From contig NC_013083.1 of NCBI RefSeq assembly GCF_000142805.1, forward strand, positions 310,001-374,000: a DNA stretch of 64,000 nucleotides. Direction: 5' to 3'. The number at the start of each line of letters is the position of its first letter. Positions within the stretch are counted from its first letter, which is position 1. The translations under genes and the position numbers were made by a program. The DNA comes from Lachancea thermotolerans CBS 6340 (lineage: Eukaryota > Ascomycota > Saccharomycetes > Saccharomycetales > Saccharomycetaceae). The notes under the pieces were generated by a model that saw nothing but the letters and a program-made list of their open reading frames with translations, had not been told where the DNA came from and did not search any database. Shown here piece after piece: positions 36,716 through 47,300 of the stretch.

Positions 36716-38611
36716 CTAGAGTTTCGACCGAAGACCACTGAGCCTGTACTTTACGTCTTTCAGCAGCTTTGTTTCGGGCTCCCAAACGTCAAACTCATGA
36801 AATAGATCAACTATTTGCTCTCTGCCTATGTGGAGGCCTGTTTCATAAAGCAAGCCGCGCATGCACCACGGCAAATGGTAAGGGTTGGAGCCCAACTCAT
36901 CAACTTGATATGTTTTATAGGCAACAGCTTGGGGAGTTGGTAATTCAGAGGTTTGTAGTGCGAATTTGATTCCCAAATCATAGACCTGTCCTTCGTTGTA
37001 AATCTTGGAGTGTCCACCGCCTGTAAGGGTGCCAGCCAGTGATCCACTCACTTCCTTTATGATTCCGTGATCATCATATCCCAGGTTATTCAGGTGATTG
37101 GCGATGCCCACTATGCGAGTTATAAAATCAGGAGTTTTGGAGTCCTTGTCGATGAAGGTTGCCTTAAATATGTTTGGATGATGTGCGAATAAGCATGTTG
37201 AAGAATACAAAGGAACCAACTGGTCATTGATGGAGCCAACAAATGTAACTTTTACATTACTAGCGATAATAAGTCTCAAACTCTGAATGAACTTCTTCGC
37301 TTGCAAGGAGTGAAAGTTTTGGAACTGAAATAATTCCCTCATCGAATCACTTTCGATAGTGGAGTAGGCACGGACAAAAAGTGTCTGGTCAACTCCGTAA
37401 AAAGGACCGTTGTTCACGCCAGCCATTGCAAGCACGCTTACGATTTTCCGTCTCTGAGACTGGCCACTTTTCTTGCCCGACTGAGCTCCATTTTGGTCTA
37501 CTTCAATAACCCCAGCTTCAATTAGCCTTGCCAGCAAGATTATTGTCACTGGGCAGCCCTGAGAATGTGCTACAAAATAGACAAAGTCTGCTTTGTTGAT
37601 CTCATCGGCCCATTTCTTAAGAACTTCGAAAAAGAATTCAACGCGATCTAGGACTTTTCCCTCTCGTTCAAGTGCTATTTTGCTAATTTCGACAGGGGTG
37701 TCTTGTTCTCTAAACCACCGTATCACCGCTTTTTCTGCCTCTGTTATGAACTTAGTAGAAGTTCCCGTGGGCTCGCCAATCAAGGGCCGGATCATTTTAG
37801 TGGGAAAGAAACCATGAACTCCAATCAAGAGTACCCTGACGGGCTCTTTCGCATTGGCTCTTATCGAAGCAATACTTGCACTCGGTTCTATGCGATATAA
37901 ACTTTTTGGCTGGAATTTTTCTTTTGACAGAAGATTCCATTTGTGGCCGTACTTCCCAATACTCGAATAAATAGAGGCCATTGTGGTGAGTTCGGGCAAA
38001 ATTTCGAACTGAGGAGTAAGAATATTGGAGGAATAGCCTTGTTCCTCGTTTTTGCTCTCCAGGTTTTGCTCGCCGGCTGTGTCATCCTTAGATCTTTTCT
38101 TGTATAAAAGAGCATCATCTGATACTCCAGTAATAATCTCATTTATCACAGGCTTCGCAATATTGGTGCTGCTTCCAGGCGAATTTAAAACCTCTGCGGG
38201 CTGTTCGTTGCCGCACTCGGCGCTTTTGCGATTCCAAAAGGACCATGCTCGCTTTCGAGGTTCAGCACAGGTTTTCGCCTCTTCGGACTCTTCAGGTACA
38301 GTTGCGGTATCTTTGTTGGCTTGATCCGCTGATGGATCGTTTTTAACAAAAGTGCGAAGTGAGGTTATGGATGGTTTGCGCCACCAGCCCGCACTTCCGC
38401 CCGCTGTGCCTTGCGTCTGATTGCCGCTCGGTAATTGCTGAACCCCTTCATTTCTGGAACCCCAGAGCGACCAGCCTGCGGGGGGGCTAGTAGCTCTTTT
38501 GTCTTTGCTTTCGCCACTTTTGATGCTCTTCGCCGCCGCTGGCGTGCTTCGGTCGACGTTCTGAGATTTTATCGATGATACGGATGACTTAATGCTGGAC
38601 TGCGATCCCAT
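36716..38611 (-). CDS. YML020W-like protein, alpha/beta hydrolase fold
   Basis: Predicted 631 residues, similar in length to S. cerevisiae YML020W (664), whose function is not established to my knowledge. The N-terminal 230 residues are Ser/Lys-rich with repeated W(S/G)(L/F)W patches (AGWSLWGSRNEG, AWSFWNRK). The C-terminal 400 residues resemble an alpha/beta hydrolase: RVLLIGVHGFFP gives a strand plus oxyanion loop, and VYFVAHSQGCPVTI a nucleophile-elbow-like AHSQG. ISSLN-type strands and FDVWEPETKLLKDVKYRLSG close the protein. The start is the ATG at 38611 (MGSQSSIKSS); the frame upstream has no ATG. A lipase or esterase role is inferred. Confidence 0.88.
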   Translation of the reverse strand: MGSQSSIKSSVSSIKSQNVDRSTPAAAKSIKSGESKDKRATSPPAGWSLWGSRNEGVQQLPSGNQTQGTAGGSAGWWRKPSITSLRTFVKNDPSADQANKDTATVPEESEEAKTCAEPRKRAWSFWNRKSAECGNEQPAEVLNSPGSSTNIAKPVINEIITGVSDDALLYKKRSKDDTAGEQNLESKNEEQGYSSNILTPQFEILPELTTMASIYSSIGKYGHKWNLLSKEKFQPKSLYRIEPSASIASIRANAKEPVRVLLIGVHGFFPTKMIRPLIGEPTGTSTKFITEAEKAVIRWFREQDTPVEISKIALEREGKVLDRVEFFFEVLKKWADEINKADFVYFVAHSQGCPVTIILLARLIEAGVIEVDQNGAQSGKKSGQSQRRKIVSVLAMAGVNNGPFYGVDQTLFVRAYSTIESDSMRELFQFQNFHSLQAKKFIQSLRLIIASNVKVTFVGSINDQLVPLYSSTCLFAHHPNIFKATFIDKDSKTPDFITRIVGIANHLNNLGYDDHGIIKEVSGSLAGTLTGGGHSKIYNEGQVYDLGIKFALQTSELPTPQAVAYKTYQVDELGSNPYHLPWCMRGLLYETGLHIGREQIVDLFHEFDVWEPETKLLKDVKYRLSGLRSKL

Positions 38612-38799
38612 CGACTGTTTGTGTAAGTGTAAGTGAAGTTGTCGAAAACGCCACGTTTTCTGCAAGCACCTTTTTAGAACCTGTATCGCCTTGGGGTTTG
38701 AACCAAATATCCAAATAACCTATTGATTGCCTTTTCGAAGATTTGAGTTTACTCTTAGCGTTTTGATTTTACAGGTAGGAATTTCCTTAAATTTCGATA

Positions 38800-39879
38800 A
38801 TGATCAAATGTTTCGTTCGTTCCTGCTTTCGACGCTTCGACCAAAGGAAGACGATGTCTGCGAACGGAACTAAGCGCCTAAGAACGGAGGGCCCCCCGGG
38901 GGAAGGAACTAAGAAGCAGAAGACTTTGATGGAGTTTTTTGGTGGTAAGAAAGTTTCCCCAGCGAAGAAGAAGACAGATGCGACTACAGCTAAAGTCTTG
39001 GACACTGGGACGGTGGCAGCGGCAATCCCAAAGCGCGATGGAGCAAGCTTACATCAAATTGGTCAGCAAGACAAATCAGAATTTAGAAAAAGTCTCACAG
39101 AACGCCAGTTGAAGCTGCTAGGGCTTGAATTGGACACATTGGATGACGAGTGGTTTGCCAAGCTGGTTTCAGAATTCACGAAGCCATATTTTCTCAAATT
39201 GAAAGATTTCGTTATTGAGCAACAGCAAACCGCCACGGTCTTTCCGCCTCCGCAAGATGTCTACTCTTGGAGCAGGCTAACACCTTTCGATCAGGTTCGT
39301 GTTGTGGTTATTGGGCAAGACCCATACCATAATTTCAATCAGGCGCATGGCTTGGCTTTCAGTGTTAAACCACCAACTCCGGCTCCACCTTCCTTAAAGA
39401 ACATTTACAAAGAGCTCAAAGAGCACAATTACGCGGATTTCCAAATTGACAACAAAGTCGGAGACTTGACCCACTGGGCCACCCAGGGTGTTCTACTGCT
39501 CAATACATGCCTTACGGTAAGGGCGCACAACGCTAATTCACACTCAAAGAGAGGTTGGGAACAGTTTACGAAGCGCGTCGTCCAGCTTATTATTGAGGAC
39601 CGGAAACGTTCTGGAAAACCGATAGTGTTCTTGCTTTGGGGCAGCAACGCGGGAAACTTGGTTAAGGGGCTTTTGGGCAGCCCCCCTGTGAACTTCCTGA
39701 TGCTGAGCTCTGTCCATCCATCGCCACTTTCTGCGAGCAGAGGTTTTTTCGGTAACAAGCACTTCAAGAAGATAAATGAATGGCTATACGACAGAAACGA
39801 GCCAATGATAGACTGGAGCGTAGTACCGGGTTCGAAAATCAAAGAGATTGAGAATAAGAATCTAGTATTGGACATTTGA
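38800..39879 (+). CDS. UNG1: Uracil-DNA glycosylase Ung1
   Basis: Predicted 359 residues, equal to S. cerevisiae Ung1. It removes uracil from DNA in nucleus and mitochondria, starting base excision repair. The catalytic motif GQDPYHNFNQAHGLAFS and the leucine-loop motif HPSPLSASRGFF are intact, with LLLNTCLTVRAHNANSH between. A PCNA-interacting box QKTLMEFF (QxxLxxFF) lies at 40-47. The first 18 residues, MIKCFVRSCFRRFDQRKT, are basic and fit mitochondrial targeting; a second ATG at 38854 (MSANGTKR) would give a nuclear form. Divergent from YML020W-like gene with 188 bp between starts. Confidence 0.97.
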   Translation: MIKCFVRSCFRRFDQRKTMSANGTKRLRTEGPPGEGTKKQKTLMEFFGGKKVSPAKKKTDATTAKVLDTGTVAAAIPKRDGASLHQIGQQDKSEFRKSLTERQLKLLGLELDTLDDEWFAKLVSEFTKPYFLKLKDFVIEQQQTATVFPPPQDVYSWSRLTPFDQVRVVVIGQDPYHNFNQAHGLAFSVKPPTPAPPSLKNIYKELKEHNYADFQIDNKVGDLTHWATQGVLLLNTCLTVRAHNANSHSKRGWEQFTKRVVQLIIEDRKRSGKPIVFLLWGSNAGNLVKGLLGSPPVNFLMLSSVHPSPLSASRGFFGNKHFKKINEWLYDRNEPMIDWSVVPGSKIKEIENKNLVLDI

Positions 39880-40034
39880 TGAGCTTTCCACGAGTTATGA
39901 CCGAGCACTTAAATTAGTCACATGCTTCATTCGCGCGGCCACGAGACAGAATTTATCTGAAGTTCTTGATAGAGGCCTTTAATGTGATGGGGTATTTATA
40001 ATTACAGCCATAGTGTGTTTTGTGAGTCGCAGTC

Positions 40035-41798
40035 ATGAGCATAGAGACTTCCTTCGAAACAGGCTCTGCAAAGCCTGATGAAGCAAGTTCATTACCTGTG
40101 GCAAGCCCATCGAAAGATGGCGGCAGAACGACAAGTCACGTACCGAAAAAGAGAGTAAATAAAAGCCTTCTCTCGCTTCTCAATGACGCTTGTAAGTACT
40201 CTGCATACAGTGAGTACTCAATGCCTAGCGGGTTTCTGAGAAGAAAGGGGCCAAACAGTTGTGAGACCACTGCAAAAGGTGATGGATTGCAGAAGGAGAC
40301 ACAAGGCAGCGATATTAGCTCCAGTTCCATTTCAGTTGCTGTGCGGAAACAGAGACCAGCCAGTAAGAAGCGACAAGCGGAGCTATTGAACAATGGTTCA
40401 AACGAGAATCTTCAGGAAGCAGCTACCAAGAAGAGGCCCTCACGAATCAAAAAGGCGAGTCATCAAAACAAGCGTTCCTTTAAACTCGTCTCCGAGACCG
40501 CACATACGCCAGAGGTTTCAATGGGCCTCCAACCGGACGTTACCAGCTCACAAAATGATTTAATGGACCACGGAATCTTGCGTAAAGAATTAGTGGTTTC
40601 ACAGCGAGCCAACTCTTTCATAGAAGACCCAATTGAGCATTTCACTTGCCGGCGCGATTTGTTCGACTCCGACGCTTTGCAGAGCAAGGAAATGTTTGAG
40701 GACGAGCTAATTCATTCTCGTTCATTAAGCGATCCCCCACACGTAAACCCAAATGTGGTAAAGTTACGGTCGATATTGTATCCCGATTATGAAGAAGAAT
40801 ACATCGTTGATTTCAGTACGGATCTTTCGAAGTACAACCCAATGAGCGAGATTGGGCGAATAATTGAATACACCCTGCAAATCTATGTCCCTACAAAATT
40901 TGCCAATCAATTGCGTAAGAAGGTGGTTCAGCCGCTCAACAAGGCATTTGATGAACAAAATCAAAAAGGTTTTATTCAGGCTGTTGAAGCGTTTAACGAA
41001 CTTGTAAAAAAAATACCTAGAGCAGACATTGTCGAGCGCTTGCGTCGCACTAAAGCAGTCCCCACATCCTTTTTCCACAGCCTACTGCACATGGTGTATG
41101 TTAGAACTATTCATCCGAAGGCGAGATCACTCAAAGAGTACCGAGCTTTCAGTAATAATGTGTACGGTGAATTACTTCCAAACTTTTTGACCGCTGCTTA
41201 TGCACAATGTGGCCTGAAGCCTGGTGATATTTTCATGGATCTCGGCTCAGGTGTGGGCAACTGCGTTTTGCAGGCAGCATTAGAGTTTGGATGCAGTTTA
41301 AGCTTCGGTTGTGAGCTCATGCCCAGTGCCAGTGATCTGACGACGACACAGGAATCGGAACTACAGAGAAGGTGCAGACTCTGGGGGCTAAAGCTGTGTC
41401 CTACCCAATTTTCATTGCGGACAAGTTTCGTCAATAATTCAACTGTTGATGAGCTACTTCCAAAATGCGATGTGCTGCTCATCAACAATTTCATATTTGA
41501 CGCGAAGCTCAATCTGCAGATCCAGAAACTTATTCAAGTTCTAAAACCAGGCTGCAAAGTCATAAGCTTAAAAAACCTCAGGCCCTTTGGATATACGATA
41601 AACTTCGACGATGTGGGCAACATCATGAACCGTCTCACTGTCAAGAAATACGACCTCCCGGAAAACAGCGTTTCTTGGACACATCGCGGCGGTGAGTATT
41701 ATATCTCCACAGTAGGAGAAGACATTGACGAGTCCATTTTCACGACTCACTCGAAGGGCCGTGTAAGGATGGGGAGGAGGGTCAAGTACACACGTTGA
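40035..41798 (+). CDS. DOT1: Histone H3-K79 methyltransferase Dot1
   Basis: Predicted 587 residues (582 in S. cerevisiae). Dot1 methylates H3 lysine 79, affecting telomeric silencing and the meiotic and DNA-damage checkpoints. The N-terminal 170 residues are Lys/Ser-rich and variable and probably bind nucleosomal DNA. The catalytic fold occupies the C-terminal 350 residues. It contains YGELLPNFLTAAYAQCGL, then the SAM motif FMDLGSGVGNCVLQAAL near 400-416, LSFGCELMPSAS, LLINNFIFDAKLN and SLKNLRPFGYTIN. The fold is non-SET. Upstream lies a 155 bp spacer after UNG1; it converges with APT1. Confidence 0.97.
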   Translation: MSIETSFETGSAKPDEASSLPVASPSKDGGRTTSHVPKKRVNKSLLSLLNDACKYSAYSEYSMPSGFLRRKGPNSCETTAKGDGLQKETQGSDISSSSISVAVRKQRPASKKRQAELLNNGSNENLQEAATKKRPSRIKKASHQNKRSFKLVSETAHTPEVSMGLQPDVTSSQNDLMDHGILRKELVVSQRANSFIEDPIEHFTCRRDLFDSDALQSKEMFEDELIHSRSLSDPPHVNPNVVKLRSILYPDYEEEYIVDFSTDLSKYNPMSEIGRIIEYTLQIYVPTKFANQLRKKVVQPLNKAFDEQNQKGFIQAVEAFNELVKKIPRADIVERLRRTKAVPTSFFHSLLHMVYVRTIHPKARSLKEYRAFSNNVYGELLPNFLTAAYAQCGLKPGDIFMDLGSGVGNCVLQAALEFGCSLSFGCELMPSASDLTTTQESELQRRCRLWGLKLCPTQFSLRTSFVNNSTVDELLPKCDVLLINNFIFDAKLNLQIQKLIQVLKPGCKVISLKNLRPFGYTINFDDVGNIMNRLTVKKYDLPENSVSWTHRGGEYYISTVGEDIDESIFTTHSKGRVRMGRRVKYTR

Positions 41799-41968
41799 AA
41801 AATATGACCGTGTCAAGTATTTACATATGATACAACCACCAAGCGTAACTCGGAGAAAAGCGAAGGCGTAAAGGTGAAGAATGTAGATTATAGAGTCCGG
41901 AAGAGTTGACGATGTGGCGGGAGCAGTCCTGGGAAATCCTCATGAGGGCCGTTGCCTATTCGGGACGC

Positions 41969-42529
41969 TTACTGGAGGCCGTGTTCCTGGCCAGTCAGCA
42001 GGGTGAACACTGGCGCTTGAAGCTTTTCTCTACCCTTCAAAAAGTCCAATTCCATAAAGAAGGCGTACTCGAGCAAATTAGCGCCAAGCTTCTCAATCAA
42101 CTCACCAGCGGCCAAAGCAGAGCCACCAGTCGCGATGATGTCATCCATAATCACGACATTTGAGCCTTCTGGAATAGACTCGACTTGGATGTCAAAAACG
42201 TCACTGCCATATTCTTTGACGTACGTGGCGTGGAGGCACTCGCCTGGAAGCTTGCCTTGTTTTCTCACAGGCACGAAACCAGCACCTATTTCCAAGGCTA
42301 CAGCAGGGCCAAATAGGAAACCGCGTGCTTCTAGAGCCACAATGTAGTCGATTTTAACGCCAGCAAACTTTTCCTCAAAGTGGGTTTTGAAAGCCTTCAC
42401 CAACTTTCCAAACAACTGTGGGGATCTGAAAATGGGCAAGAAATCTTCGAACAAAATTCCCTTGCTAGGAAAATTTGGGTATTGGTGTAAAGCTGATCTT
42501 AGCTCTTGAGCGACGGAGCTGTTAGGCAT
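41969..42529 (-). CDS. APT1: Adenine phosphoribosyltransferase Apt1
   Basis: Predicted 186 residues (187 in S. cerevisiae Apt1). It makes AMP from adenine and PRPP in purine salvage. Family strings are FPSKGILFEDFLPIF near the N terminus, LEARGFLFGPAVALEIGAGFVPVRKQGKLPG in the middle, and the PRPP loop VVIMDDIIATGGSALAAG toward the C terminus. The start is ATG 42529 (MPNSSVAQEL); upstream the frame opens only at a TTG. S. cerevisiae keeps an active Apt1 and a nearly inactive Apt2; this is the single ancestral-type copy with an intact PRPP motif. A PAC-like GCGATGAG lies at 42602-42609 upstream. Confidence 0.96.
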   Translation of the reverse strand: MPNSSVAQELRSALHQYPNFPSKGILFEDFLPIFRSPQLFGKLVKAFKTHFEEKFAGVKIDYIVALEARGFLFGPAVALEIGAGFVPVRKQGKLPGECLHATYVKEYGSDVFDIQVESIPEGSNVVIMDDIIATGGSALAAGELIEKLGANLLEYAFFMELDFLKGREKLQAPVFTLLTGQEHGLQ

Positions 42530-42601
42530 TCTGAACTGGCTTTGATTCTGGAGGCTGACTACTTCAACTAGTTGTTGAAAAGTCAAAAATTTTTTTCTGA
42601 C

Positions 42602-42609
42602 CTCATCGC
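42602..42609 (-). promoter_or_regulatory. PAC-like core with A/T run, APT1-NSE5
   Basis: CTCATCGC read on the APT1 strand is GCGATGAG, the PAC core, 73 bp before the APT1 ATG. Next to it, 42586-42597 is an AAAAATTTTTTT tract similar to the RRPE element that often accompanies PAC. The promoter is shared with NSE5 on the other strand. Confidence 0.45.
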
Positions 42610-42697
42610 TATCATTTCAAGATATAATCTTTAGGGGCGCAACGCGAATTAGGTTGGGCTTCTTATTTTAGCTCAGTGTACTAGCGAGACTTGTTGA

Positions 42698-44323
42698 ATG
42701 TCAATTCTTTCTCACGGGAGCGAAAAGGTCGGTGTACCTTATAACGTTGGGCTGACTACAGAGAGTCTTTCTGTGTTCGAAGTATTGAATTCGCTGTGCG
42801 TTGTTGAAAATTATGATCAACTTCTATATTACTTGGAAGCAAGGCGATCCGCACTGGCGGTTCCACCCGCTGACGTCTTGATAGTTATGATGACTTTGTC
42901 AGTAATACCAGATTTCGGTGCTGCAACCCTGGAGGCAGAGATGGATCCCTACAACGTGGGAAGGGCGTCTCTGGCAACGCGTAGCATAAAACTTCTTAGG
43001 CATTTCACAGACATTTTGCTGTCAGAGCATGCGGAGGAAGAAAACCATTATTCTCTTGCGCTGCTACGGAGTCAGTTTTTTATAATGCTGGATCAATTGT
43101 CGCTGCGTGGAATAACAAGCACCAGAGTTCGTGAGCGTGATTTTACGAAAAGGCGAAAGACTAATTCCGGCGTACTCTTAGAGGCTTCCCCTAGTATATT
43201 TCGGGATGATCAGTCACCGCCGTTGCTATCCTTCAAGAATCCTTATCCTTCCTACGTGAGTTGTTTGGAGCATAGACCAGAGGTCTTGAAAAATATGCCT
43301 ATAACGAGTAAGCTCAGTCAAGAAGGGGAATTCTGGAACTGCGTGGGATGGGCTTTATATGCCTCGCTGTCCGATGACTCCCATATTTACGAGCGCAGCA
43401 AAGTGTGGTTTGCAGTGTTAAGTGTATTATTTGACGCTTTCGAAATGCGAAACAAATACTCCATTGACAGCGAAACTGACCCGACGGCAAACAACGCAGC
43501 TCGCCTATCTTTCATCGAGAGAAGTCCCCTTGTAGCACTATTCCGTTCACTTAATTCGCAAGGTTTAATCCAAGCCTTTTGTGACATACTATTTTTGGGA
43601 TGTAGCTATGAGCTGGCGGGTAAGCTTCGAGTTCATTGCGTTTACCCCAAAGAATTAATGCAAGTCGATACATACGTACCAAAGCTTTTGGCACGCACCT
43701 CTTGCAAGTTCACACAATCCATGAGCTTCCGGCATCGTCTTTTAAGCCTTTTCCTGACCATGCTGCGGTCAATTCCTGAAGGCGTTGAATTCTCTAAACC
43801 CTGTCTTTCAGAGGCAGGCTTTGTGCGGCATCTTGGTAAAGTTTTGAGCAGCTTTGAAGATACATCCCAGCTTAAACAATTTTTTAGTGTGACAAACCCT
43901 TATGAGTTTTTGGATTATATGCCTCTTTTTGCCCAAGCCGCTGCAAATGAAAGCTTAAAGGCTTTTGACGCAAATTATACCTTGAGCTTAGTGGAAAAGC
44001 TAGCAAACAACGATCTAGTGATTGAAGAGCTTGGTAATGTGTTTGAGGCAGGCTTTCCTCCGTTGGATGAGAATTATGACAGCCGCCCTGAACAGTTTTA
44101 CAGCTCCATCGAGAAATGTGATATCTTTTTACTGGTGATACTTAGGTACTGGGAATATATTCATGGAGCTCAGCTAAAAATGACGCGTATGCGTTGTGCT
44201 ATACGAGCTTTGAGTGTCAGCGACCAAAAAAGGTTGGAGTTTGCCAAATTGAGGGGATGGGATGTATTACATGTACCTTCACTGCACGACCATTTTCTTA
44301 GTGTGCTCTCAATTTCACGTTAA
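42698..44323 (+). CDS. NSE5: Smc5-Smc6 complex subunit Nse5
   Basis: Predicted 541 residues (556 in S. cerevisiae). Nse5 with Nse6 regulates the Smc5-Smc6 ATPase and loading and binds SUMO pathway factors. The protein evolves fast, so motifs are few. It is nearly all helical, with an N terminus resembling the family (SLSVFEVLNSLCVVENYDQLLYYLEARRS) and conserved-looking FWNCVGWALYASLSDDSHIYERSKVW. Identity rests on length, helical content and position between APT1 and SSN2, matching YML023C beside YML022W. The stop is 36 bp from that of SSN2. Confidence 0.85.
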   Translation: MSILSHGSEKVGVPYNVGLTTESLSVFEVLNSLCVVENYDQLLYYLEARRSALAVPPADVLIVMMTLSVIPDFGAATLEAEMDPYNVGRASLATRSIKLLRHFTDILLSEHAEEENHYSLALLRSQFFIMLDQLSLRGITSTRVRERDFTKRRKTNSGVLLEASPSIFRDDQSPPLLSFKNPYPSYVSCLEHRPEVLKNMPITSKLSQEGEFWNCVGWALYASLSDDSHIYERSKVWFAVLSVLFDAFEMRNKYSIDSETDPTANNAARLSFIERSPLVALFRSLNSQGLIQAFCDILFLGCSYELAGKLRVHCVYPKELMQVDTYVPKLLARTSCKFTQSMSFRHRLLSLFLTMLRSIPEGVEFSKPCLSEAGFVRHLGKVLSSFEDTSQLKQFFSVTNPYEFLDYMPLFAQAAANESLKAFDANYTLSLVEKLANNDLVIEELGNVFEAGFPPLDENYDSRPEQFYSSIEKCDIFLLVILRYWEYIHGAQLKMTRMRCAIRALSVSDQKRLEFAKLRGWDVLHVPSLHDHFLSVLSISR

Positions 44324-44358
44324 AGTCATTTTTGGCACTAGGATGCTTATTCCTCCCT

Positions 44359-47300
44359 CTATGGATTGTCCTTGACCTTTAAGTGCACCATAGTTCTGAG
44401 CATCTTCTTGACCGCAAGCACATGCCAAGGCACAAAAGCGTCCTTAGACTTTGAGATTCCGAACCATGGGTTTAAGGATGCAAGGTTTCTAAACTCTTGT
44501 AATATAATTTTCAATAGCTTCGTGCTATCAGAGTGCGGACAGTTCAGCAGGTTGACTTCCATTTTGTCCAGAATTTCGTCACAATCTGCGGCTTTGAACC
44601 TTACGAGAGCACCTGTATTTATTGCGCAGCGGTGTTGGGAATTTGCTAGATGAAGGGGGCTCCGGAAGACGATGCCGTGAATCTCACTGCCTATGTCAAC
44701 GATTTCATAGTTGTCTAGGTTTGAGGTGTCGATTTTTTGAGACAGCCTGCCGTCTCTAAAAATTGGTTTAAACGAAGGATAAATCCTGTCTTCGTCATAC
44801 AGAGACACTTTTGTGTTATCGCCCACACACACAACAGCTAAATGCAAGTTTCTGGAGGTTGAGGACAACCTTCTCCAATGCATGAGTTCGTCATCTGGTA
44901 AAACGCTATCGAATCTGGATAACACAAGACAAACTCTGCCGTACTTGTTAGACGCGAACTTCAGAGTAATTCTCCACATTCGATTGCAAGCGTCCTCGAA
45001 CGCGTTTTTTGAGTTTCCAATGTACCACGTTTTTACGCCATTTTCGCTACCATTTGAGTTAGACCAAGCTGCACAAATCCAATTCCTATCCACACTCCTT
45101 GCGTACGCCAGATGGATATACACATCGAAGTGCGAGGTTTGACCATTGGTTTTTTGAATAGTTCTGAACTCAATTTTTTTTGGAACTTCATCTGCAATCG
45201 AGGTGAATTTATCACTTTTCGGTGGCAGAGTGTTATAAATTCCAACACAAAAGTCGTAATACTCCTCAATGGAAGTTAGAGGGTCCTTGACGAAGTCGAG
45301 CGGAATGAGCTTCAGACAAAGCTTTACGCTTGGTAATTTTGACAGAATCTCATTTTTAATAAATTGGAATTTGAGCGTCATTGCAACTACTTCCGAGAGG
45401 TTTGAACTCATGATTGGTAGGAAAACAACTAGCGGAACTGACATTGTGTTCAAAGTGTTAGTCGAGCAGTATGATACAATTTGGGCGGAAAGTAGCGATA
45501 GTGTACTCTCTTCTAAGTTCACGAGGTATATGAGACCTGGGGTATCAGCTGAAGTGAGCTTTACTAACTCACAAAATCCCAATTCATGACTTGAGTAAAT
45601 TTGAGACATTGTTGACAGGAATTCAAGGCAGTCATTCTTCAAGATTGTTGTTAAAAACAAACCCTTGAAACTTTTTATGCCTTTGTAAGGCTTGAGGTGC
45701 AAATACTGGGAAAAGGGTTCTGAATCACTCTTAATTTTAATCACTTCATCGTTTTTCTTGACGTAGACGGCCGGCTGTCTAATAGGGCTTATTTCTTCAA
45801 TCAGCTCGCCACCATGAAGCCTCTGAAATTTTGAAAATATATCATCGATGGTGGTTTTGACGACACCATCGCTGCACGCTTCAAAATTATTATACGTAGC
45901 TGTTCTGCACTTTAAGTCGCCCATTTTTCCCTGGTCAAAGACGATTTGCTCGCATAAGAGGTCTAATAAGCTCGGAATGTCATCATTCGCAGCCAAGGAG
46001 GGGTTGTTAAGGAAAAAAGCATCTGGTATTGAGAAAAGTGGCATGTGTCTGAGCAAGAAAGGCAGGCTGTTTGAAGATTCTGGAGTTGGCATAGACTCAG
46101 GTGATAACGAATCTCCAATTTCTTTATCTACACCGTTTGTTGAGTCAACGTTGTTGTCATTGATGGGAAGGTAAGATTTGCTTGTTTGCTCGAGTAATGG
46201 ATTCGTGTTATTAGGTTTCAAAAGATCGTTGGAGCCATTGCCTGCTATTTGAAATTGCGAAGGCCTTGCACTGCTCGAGCTGGAATGGGTTTTTGGAGAG
46301 CCAAAATCCTGTGACGATTGATCCCGAGAGAACTTCCACATCTCCAAGCTGTTATCGCGAATGGCCTTTTCATTGTTGACAGAATTGTCAAAAATCGGTA
46401 AAGGGGGCGTATCTTGTTGTACAAACTCCGGTACATTTCCGGTTTGACTCTCAGCAGCAAAGGCCGTTGTCGGAGCATTAACGTCGGTCGATTTGAAATT
46501 GTCGCCCCCCGTAAACATGTCGTCAAATTCATCTGCGCTACTACCAGTCTCGTCGTCCTCAGAGCTTGATACGTTTGCAGTTGACACGTCGAACTTCAAA
46601 GACTCTTCGACTTTGCCGCCATCAAAGGAAAACTTTCCACCATTTTTATATTTATTATCAACATTTGACTCAATAATCGGGTTAAAATTTAACGGCGCAA
46701 AGACACTTTTTTTGCGATCTTTCGGTGTTTCCACTGGCAAGGGTGCGCCCGGGTCTGTGTATAGTGGGGTGCTTGGAAGGGTCATTTCTTCGAGCGGTAT
46801 GTCAAGGTATTTTCGTTTAAAGGGTGAACGTCTTAAATCAAGAACTGCCGGCTGTTTTGCAACTTCTGATTTATCTTTAGGACTGTCGCTTTCATCTGCC
46901 ATGTCGAACATTTCATCTGTTATGTCCTTCACTCCTTGCTCAACTTGCTTGTTTTCGTCACCTTTCAAGTTGCTGTTGCCCGGTACTTCATCGTCAGCAT
47001 TGTCATCTCCAAATAGCTCCGCGTCTAGGTCAGCATCATCTTTTTCGCTAGCAGTTGAAATTTCAGTATTTTCTACCGGCGTGTTAAGCTTGAGGCCGAA
47101 CCCGACGTCTGAATCCTTCTTTTCGCTCCATAATTCACTTCTCAACTTTTGAGGAGAAACACCTAGCATAATGTCGTCGTTGTTCGCGTCGACGCTTTCG
47201 TTGATGTTCGGAGTTGTCAAGAATCCATTAATATAAGCATCAGGAGGATGTGAGGCTGGCTTGTTGTTTGCTGGGGTTAAATTGGCAGCGTTGATGCTTG

